A stretch of 64,000 nt of DNA, taken from contig JBDTNY010000022.1 in NCBI GenBank assembly GCA_039933515.1, positions 1 through 64,000 of the forward strand, in the 5' to 3' direction. Shown in pieces: positions 59,170 through 64,000 of this stretch. A program made the position numbers and the translations under genes. The notes beneath the pieces are model-generated. The model searched no databases, was not told where the DNA came from, and saw nothing but the letters and a program-made list of their open reading frames with translations. Position 1 is the first letter of the stretch. Each line of letters starts with the position of its first letter. This stretch comes from JAOUEA01 sp039933515. GTDB taxonomy: Bacteria > Actinomycetota > UBA4738 > HRBIN12.

Positions 59170-59907
59170 TCAGGCGCCGGGCGTGTATCGCACGAGCTCG
59201 AGATGCTCGTCGCCGCCGGACAGGTCCGACTCCATCACGATCCCGAAGCCGGGCGCGTAGAGCTTCTCGGTGACGACCGCGGCCTCGAGCCGGGTCCACT
59301 CCATCGATCGCAGGACGTGCTGGAGCGTTCCGTAGGGAACCGTGACGCTGGTCCCGCGCTGCACGATCCATGCCTGGTCCTCGGCATGCCCCTTGTAGAA
59401 CTCCTGTCGATACGCATCGGTCGGCTGGGGGTTAGCCGGCATCGTGATGCCCGCGACCGCGCTGTCGACGCCGGCTTCCCAGGAGCCCTCGGTGCTGATC
59501 ACCGCGCCGGACGCGTCGTACTCTGCCGTCGCCTCACCGAAGTACCAGACGTTGCCTTGGTCGTCAGCCGCGTACCAGTCATCGGTCTTCTCGATCACCG
59601 ACCCGTGGCTGCGGAGCACGTCCCGGACCACGGTCGTGGTGACGCCCTGGATCACCTTGGTGCGGTCGGTCACGACCGCGCGCTCCACGACGGGCTCGCC
59701 CTCCTTCACGCCTTTGAGCACGGCGACCGAGCCGGGCACGAGCGGGAAGTAGTCGTTCGCCACCGGGCTGGTGTACGCGGCCGGGTCGAGCGCGGCGGGC
59801 CGCGGCCGTGCCGTCACGGGACCTCCGAGCGTGGACAGTGCGAGTGCGACGGTGATCACGGATCCCGCCGCCACGGTCGTGATGGCCTTCCTGTGTCGTC
59901 CTGCCAT
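59170..59907 (-). CDS. secreted hypothetical protein, divergent from a two-component system
   Basis: 245 aa with a signal peptide (1 to about 33, TAR-PR). The mature part is beta-rich (NDYFPLVPGSVAVLKGVKEGEPVVE; VWYFGEATAEYDASGAV; PGFGIVMESDLSGGDEHLELV). No membrane anchor or cysteines. No family named. The promoter region shared with the response regulator contains four repeat half-sites, so it is probably a target of that system. Confidence 0.75.
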   Translation of the reverse strand: MAGRHRKAITTVAAGSVITVALALSTLGGPVTARPRPAALDPAAYTSPVANDYFPLVPGSVAVLKGVKEGEPVVERAVVTDRTKVIQGVTTTVVRDVLRSHGSVIEKTDDWYAADDQGNVWYFGEATAEYDASGAVISTEGSWEAGVDSAVAGITMPANPQPTDAYRQEFYKGHAEDQAWIVQRGTSVTVPYGTLQHVLRSMEWTRLEAAVVTEKLYAPGFGIVMESDLSGGDEHLELVRYTPGA

Positions 59908-59953
59908 GGTGCTCCTCCTCCTGTCGGGATGTCGTCAGCCTGCGGGGAGGCCC

Positions 59954-60000
59954 CTGAACCGGCGCTGAACCATCGCCGCCGCGCTTCAGGTGGCGTTCAG
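59954..60000. promoter_or_regulatory. CTGAA and TTCAG direct-repeat pairs between divergent genes
   Basis: Two CTGAA elements (59954-59958 and 59965-59969) and two TTCAG elements (59985-59989 and 59996-60000) are each spaced 11 bp. They are reverse complements in the two halves, so one pair points to the leftward secreted-protein gene and the other to the response regulator at 60043. The pattern is that of OmpR-type response regulator sites. Confidence 0.6.
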
Positions 60001-60042
60001 GCGAACGAGAGAAGATGGCGGGTCACGCAGAGCGAGGCAAGG

Positions 60043-60717
60043 ATGCGCGTACTGGTCGTCGAGGATGAACGAGCCCTCGCCGACGGGCTCCGCAAGGGGC
60101 TCGAGGCGGAAGGGTTCGCCGCCGACGTGGTGCACGACGGCGGAGAGGGACTCTGGATGGCGCGGGAACACCCCTACGACGCGATCATCCTGGACCTCAT
60201 GCTGCCGACGCTGAACGGCTACCGCGTGTGTGCCGCATTGCGCGAGGAGGGGATCTGGACTCCAATCTTGATGCTCACCGCGAAGGACGGCGAGTACGAC
60301 GAGGCCGAGGGTCTCGATACCGGGGCCGACGACTACGTCACGAAGCCCTTCTCGTACGTGGCGCTGATCGCGCGGCTCCACGCGTTGATCCGTCGCGGTG
60401 CGGCCGAGCGCCCCTCCGCGCTCGCCGTCGGCGACCTGCGGTTCGACCCCGCATCACGCCGAGCGTGGCGGGGTGACCACGAGGTGGCTCTGACGGCGCG
60501 CGAGGCATCCGTCCTCGAATTCCTGTTGCGGCGTCCCGGGGTGGTGCTGTCGAAGCTCGACATCTTGGACCACGTGTGGGACTCGGCGTTCGACGGCGAT
60601 CCGAACATCGTCGAGGTCTACGTACGCCATCTGCGGAACAAGCTCGACCGTCCGTTCGGGCGGACCTCGATCGAGACGGTGCGCGGCGCCGGCTACCGCC
60701 TGGTAGACGGAGGGTGA
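60043..60717 (+). CDS. OmpR/PhoB-family response regulator
   Basis: 224 aa from the ATG at 60043. The receiver domain has VVEDER, phospho-acceptor Asp51 (AIILDLMLPTL) and YVTKPF; the winged-helix output domain ends in TVRGAGYRLVDGG. It is coupled to the kinase by a GTGA overlap. Similar in type to the regulator at 48270 and carries the same kind of direct repeats upstream. Confidence 0.95.
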   Translation: MRVLVVEDERALADGLRKGLEAEGFAADVVHDGGEGLWMAREHPYDAIILDLMLPTLNGYRVCAALREEGIWTPILMLTAKDGEYDEAEGLDTGADDYVTKPFSYVALIARLHALIRRGAAERPSALAVGDLRFDPASRRAWRGDHEVALTAREASVLEFLLRRPGVVLSKLDILDHVWDSAFDGDPNIVEVYVRHLRNKLDRPFGRTSIETVRGAGYRLVDGG

Positions 60718-62054
60718 CGGCGGTGGGCCGGCGAGGATCGGTGCGCGTCCGGGCGACCGCCGCCGCAATGCTGGTGGTGGGCCTCGCGCTGCTCGTGGCG
60801 GCCGTAGCGATGGTGCGGCTGATGGACCGTTCCCTGACCGCGAATGTCCGGACGTTGGCCGAAGACCGCGCCGACGCGATCGTCTCGGAGCTTCGCGCGG
60901 GCCGAGGCCCCGATCTGAACGCGGGCCAGGCCGATGACGAGTTCGTGCAGATCGTGGATGCGAGCGGCACCGTGGTTGACTCGAGCGAGAACGTGCGGGG
61001 CCGCGACGCCGTGTCCCCCGGAGCCGCGGTGGCGATGGGTCTTCGCACCGCTCCGTCCTCCCAGTTCCTGGTCGTGGCCTCGGTGCCGAGCCTGCCGGGC
61101 GGGAAACGAACGGTGGTCGTGGGCAGGAACCTCGACGACGTGCGCGAGGCCATCGACACGGCCTCGCGGTTGCTCTCGATCGGCGTGCCGATCCTGCTGC
61201 TCGTCGTCGGCGCGGTCATGTGGTGGATCACGGCCAGGGCGCTGCGTCCCGTCGAATCCATGCGCGCCGAGGTCGAGACGATCTCGGCAGGCGACCTCGC
61301 CCACCGGATCGAGGAGCCCGCGACGCGCGACGAGATCGCGCGCCTGGCCGCGACCCTCAACACGATGCTGGCGCGCCTCGAGGAGGCGCAGCTCCGGCAG
61401 CGGCGATTCGTCTCCGACGCCGCGCACGAGCTGCGGTCACCTGTTGCCGCGATCCGCCAGCACGCCGAGGTGTCGATCGCCCATCCCGGGTCGGCCCCCG
61501 CCCATGTCCTCGCAGGGGTCGTGCTGGAGGAAGCGCTCCGCCTCCAGCGGCTGGCCGACGATCTGCTGTTCCTCGCGCGGCTCGACGAGGGCGCGAAGGG
61601 AACGGCCGAGCCTGTGGATCTCGACGACCTCGTGCTGGCCGAGGCCGCGCGGCTCCGCTCCGCGTCGTCGCTCCGGATCGACACGACGGGGGTCGCGGCC
61701 GCCCGCGTCGCCGGACGGGCAAGCGAGTTGACCCGGGTAGTGCGGAACCTGGCCGACAACGCAGGCCGACACGCCCGCGCCACGATCGCGTTCTCCTTGT
61801 CCGACGAGGGTCGCCACGTCGTGCTCATCGTCGACGACGACGGTCCGGGCGTCGCGCCCGACGCGCGTGACCGCGTGTTCGAGCGCTTCGTCCGGCTGGA
61901 CGAAGCGCGAGCACAGGACGACGGAGGGAGCGGACTCGGACTCGCGATCGTCCGCGACGTGACGATCGCCCACGGCGGCACGGTCGAGCTCACGGAAGCG
62001 CCGTCGGGTGGCGCACGCGTTCACATCGTGCTCCCGGCGGGTTCCTCCGACTAG
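60714..62054 (+). CDS. sensor histidine kinase
   Basis: 446 aa from a GTG at 60714 overlapping the regulator stop; a second GTG lies at 60723. Two helices (about 12-37 and 155-180) flank a sensor domain of about 115 residues; HAMP, H box DAAHELRSPVAAIRQHAE, N box VRNLADNAGRHA and G boxes VDDDGPGV and GSGLGLAIVRD are intact. It would phosphorylate the response regulator upstream. The ending lies 4 bp from the convergent GNAT stop. Confidence 0.94.
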   Translation: MTAVGRRGSVRVRATAAAMLVVGLALLVAAVAMVRLMDRSLTANVRTLAEDRADAIVSELRAGRGPDLNAGQADDEFVQIVDASGTVVDSSENVRGRDAVSPGAAVAMGLRTAPSSQFLVVASVPSLPGGKRTVVVGRNLDDVREAIDTASRLLSIGVPILLLVVGAVMWWITARALRPVESMRAEVETISAGDLAHRIEEPATRDEIARLAATLNTMLARLEEAQLRQRRFVSDAAHELRSPVAAIRQHAEVSIAHPGSAPAHVLAGVVLEEALRLQRLADDLLFLARLDEGAKGTAEPVDLDDLVLAEAARLRSASSLRIDTTGVAAARVAGRASELTRVVRNLADNAGRHARATIAFSLSDEGRHVVLIVDDDGPGVAPDARDRVFERFVRLDEARAQDDGGSGLGLAIVRDVTIAHGGTVELTEAPSGGARVHIVLPAGSSD

Positions 62055-62058
62055 GTGC

Positions 62059-62436
62059 CTAGGTCGATCCGCCAGTGAACCCGAGCGCGCGGCAGATCGC
62101 GTTCGACGGAGCGTTCGTTGCGCCGGGGAAGGTATGGACCACCCCCCACCGGCGCTCTCGGCGAGCCTTGTCCAAAATCGCGAGCGCCGCGTCACGGCCG
62201 AGCCCCTGTCCCTGGAACTCGGGCAGCACCATCCAGCCGATCTCGTTGATGTGCTCGCCGTCTTCGTCGTGATCCCAGATGCAGACGTGCCCGACCGGCG
62301 TGCCGTCCGCTTCGACGATGACGATCCACGCCCGGTCGCTCTCGGCGTCGCCCACGTCGCGGGCGACCTTGCCGGGGATCCCTTGGGATGGAAGCGGCCC
62401 GCCGAGCTCGGCCATCATCGCGGGGTCGCAGCGCAT
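62059..62436 (-). CDS. GNAT-family acetyltransferase, short
   Basis: 125 aa from the ATG at 62436. The GNAT core is present: VIVEADGTPVGHVCIW, EIGWMVLPEFQGQGLGRDAAL with the Q/RxxGxG pyrophosphate loop, and SNAICRALGF. The usual first strand is missing: coding-like sequence continues upstream (FHLAEPYER), but no start codon is in frame there. Either the protein is short or the start is unusual. Divergent from the pirin gene. Confidence 0.75.
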   Translation of the reverse strand: MRCDPAMMAELGGPLPSQGIPGKVARDVGDAESDRAWIVIVEADGTPVGHVCIWDHDEDGEHINEIGWMVLPEFQGQGLGRDAALAILDKARRERRWGVVHTFPGATNAPSNAICRALGFTGGST

Positions 62437-62515
62437 GCGTTCGTAAGGCTCGGCGAGATGGAATGCATCGCTGGCGCTCGGCGTTGAGCGGCATACCCGA
62501 GAAGGAGCGCCACCG

Positions 62516-63514
62516 ATGCCTGCTATCACCGTCGACGACGCCACCGGTCTTCCGCGCGTCCCCGGTACGGGCGTCGCGGTCCAGCGGCCGGTCCGATCCG
62601 TCACCACGGCGCCCAGCGCGCTCGAAGGGGAGGGGTTCCCCGTGCGGCGCGCGTTCGCCGGGGTCGATCTGGCGGACCTCGATCCGTTCATCCACATGGA
62701 CCAGATGGGCGAGGTGGAGTACGCGCCGGGCGAGCCCAAGGGCACGCCCTGGCACCCTCATCGCGGGTTCGAGACCGTCACGTACATCATCGACGGCACG
62801 TTCGAGCATCAGGATTCGAACGGCGGCGGCGGCCTGATCACGAACGGCGACACGCAGTGGATGACGGCCGGTGCCGGCATCCTCCACATCGAGAAGCCGC
62901 CGGAGCAGCTCGTGATGAGCGGTGGGCTGTTCCACGGGTCACAGCTCTGGGTGAACCTGCCCAAGGCGCAGAAGTGGGCGCCGCCGCGCTACCAGGACCT
63001 GCGCGCGAGCGAGGTCGGCTTGCTCGCGTCGGCCGACGCCGGCGCGCTCGTGCGGGTGATCGCCGGCGACCTCGCCGGGTACCGGGGCCCCGGCGACACC
63101 TACACGCCGATCACCTACGCGCACGCGACGCTCGCGCCCGGCGCGCGCCTCGATCTCCCCTGGAACCCATCGTTCAACGCCCTCGCGTACGTCCTTGCCG
63201 GGCGGGGCACCGTCGGCGCCGAGCGTCGACCCGTGGAGATGGGCCAGCTTGCCCTGTTCGGCGCCGGGGAGGCGTTGCGGCTGGAGGCCTCAACGGCGCA
63301 AGAGAGCCGTTCGCCGTCGCTCGACGTGCTGCTGCTCGGCGGCCGGCCGATCGGTGAGCCGGTGGCGTGGTACGGACCGTTCGTGATGAACACCCGGGCC
63401 GAGCTGATCGAGGCGTTCGAGGACTACCAGGCGGGCAAGCTCGGCTCGATCCCCGCCGCCCACCACACGCCCGACGAGATCGTCGAGACCGGCGGTTCGC
63501 CGAGCCGCGACTGA
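62516..63514 (+). CDS. pirin-family cupin protein
   Basis: 332 aa from the ATG at 62516 behind GAAGGAG. Cupin domains: the first with WHPHRGFETVTYIIDG (metal-binding His), the middle H and E (EHQDSNGGGG, HIEKPPE), and the second half with a cupin-like stretch (NPSFNALAYVLAGRGTVG). Pirins act as iron-dependent redox regulators or as quercetin-2,3-dioxygenases. Upstream region is shared with the GNAT gene. Confidence 0.92.
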   Translation: MPAITVDDATGLPRVPGTGVAVQRPVRSVTTAPSALEGEGFPVRRAFAGVDLADLDPFIHMDQMGEVEYAPGEPKGTPWHPHRGFETVTYIIDGTFEHQDSNGGGGLITNGDTQWMTAGAGILHIEKPPEQLVMSGGLFHGSQLWVNLPKAQKWAPPRYQDLRASEVGLLASADAGALVRVIAGDLAGYRGPGDTYTPITYAHATLAPGARLDLPWNPSFNALAYVLAGRGTVGAERRPVEMGQLALFGAGEALRLEASTAQESRSPSLDVLLLGGRPIGEPVAWYGPFVMNTRAELIEAFEDYQAGKLGSIPAAHHTPDEIVETGGSPSRD

Positions 63515-63518
63515 GGCA

Positions 63519-64000
63519 TTAGGCGCGGTCGCGCCACGCCTGCATCCGCCGAGCGGACGCGACGTTCCCCTTGCGCTCGTACATCGCGAGCGCGTCCGAG
63601 AACGCGGCCTGGGCGTCCTCCCGACGTCCCGCGACCCACAGGATCTGGCCGCGGTACCTGACGGTGTCGGCGTGGAACGTCAGGTAGTCGGTCTCCCGCA
63701 CTAACGCGAGCGCCGCGTCGATGGCACGGAGCGCCTCGTCGTGCTGGCCGCGCGCCGATGCCACGAGGCCGCTCGCCCAGCCGATCGGAACGATCGCCCC
63801 GAAGTCGTCCGCAGAGGCCATCGCGCACGCCTCCGCGATCAGCGGTTCCGACTCCTCGATCCGCCCGACCTCGGCCAGGAAGGTCGCGAGCAGCGACGTC
63901 ATCGTCGAGTTGAAGCCCGTTTCGCCCTGGCGGTCGAAGAACGCCTTGGCATCACGCATCTGCGCCTCCGCCTCGGCCTCACGGCCGAGCCTCCAAAGGC
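63519..64000 (-). CDS. TPR-repeat protein fragment (5' end outside window)
   Basis: About 160 codons are visible and run off the right edge, with no start codon needed at the border. Helical TPR-like repeats are visible (FLAEVGRIEESEPLIAEACAMASADD; SGLVASARGQHDEALRAIDAALALV; VAGRREDAQAAFSDALAMYERKG). It resembles the C-terminal TPR part of adenylate-cyclase/ATPase-type or BTAD regulators. Only the C-terminus is seen, so family and function are open. Confidence 0.72.
   Translation of the reverse strand, partial: LWRLGREAEAEAQMRDAKAFFDRQGETGFNSTMTSLLATFLAEVGRIEESEPLIAEACAMASADDFGAIVPIGWASGLVASARGQHDEALRAIDAALALVRETDYLTFHADTVRYRGQILWVAGRREDAQAAFSDALAMYERKGNVASARRMQAWRDRA

Noticed and set aside
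1..64000. tRNA, rRNA, IS, prophage and integrase signals
   Set aside because: No cloverleaf, transposase, integrase, terminal inverted repeat or phage structural gene was recognised on reading both strands.

Overview
The window is about 64 kb of gene-dense, high-GC DNA (roughly two thirds G+C) from an actinomycete-type bacterium (Actinomycetota). No rRNA, tRNA, IS element, prophage or CRISPR array was seen. The lineage is argued from gene content and order. Positions 35-12558 carry, in the order cwlM, trxA, trxB, zinc-finger anti-sigma, ECF sigma (sigM-like), murJ, DUF6049 protein, NUDIX hydrolase, pcnA, the block that flanks the chromosome origin in Mycobacterium and relatives. Further actinobacterial marks are PadR-ino1, nickel superoxide dismutase with SodX, an F420-type LLM oxidoreductase, LtrA and a CtpE-like pump. 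Several genes are inserted into the conserved block (a pseudopilin-like protein, TauE, PilT, an HExxH membrane protein). The organism does not look like Mycobacterium or Streptomyces, and I cannot name it.

Layout. 35-12558: cell-wall, redox and RNA-maturation genes near the origin. 12555-18916: LtrA, DUF1232, a P-type ATPase, signal peptidase I, and a molybdate-type permease with a MerR-Mop regulator. 19000-26094: a short YchF-like NTPase, secreted repeat and calcium-binding proteins, sodN/sodX, an RTX protein, a matrixin-like protease, and the sulfur-transfer pair tusA-dsrE2 preceded by a probable Cys-Cys leader peptide. 26097-33074: MarR-MFS pair, a structured intergenic region, a second MFS, a TolB-cupredoxin fusion and an LLM oxidoreductase. 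33106-37407: padR-ino1, an antitoxin/Doc-like pair, another MFS and a flavin protein.

37522-42935 is the most interesting unit. A cobalamin riboswitch precedes five tightly packed genes. They encode a secreted alpha/alpha-toroid protein, a secreted membrane-tethered DUF4430-like protein, and the T, double-A and S parts of an ECF transporter. The two secreted proteins look like the two domains of animal intrinsic factor encoded as separate polypeptides, so I read the locus as a cobalamin capture-and-uptake system.

43074-64000: YaaA, PAC2, an alpha/beta hydrolase and GNATs; two OmpR-type two-component systems with CTCAG/TTCAG direct repeats upstream; an electron-transfer cluster (ferredoxin, NuoF-like, ferric-reductase-like, ApbE); an aldo/keto reductase; a VOC enzyme; a split transketolase; a lactonase-like propeller; DUF3237; pirin; and a truncated TPR protein at the right edge.

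Genes are very compact. Many same-strand neighbours overlap by ATGA or GTGA (for example at 3254, 8728, 13748, 17222, 27327, 34251, 36778, 38436, 40001, 56636 and 60714), which implies translational coupling. Three convergent pairs share one CTAG as both stop codons. Starts were moved inward from the longest open frames wherever such an overlap, a Shine-Dalgarno sequence, a signal peptide or domain homology indicated it. Domain assignments come from reading motifs by eye and have not been checked against a database.
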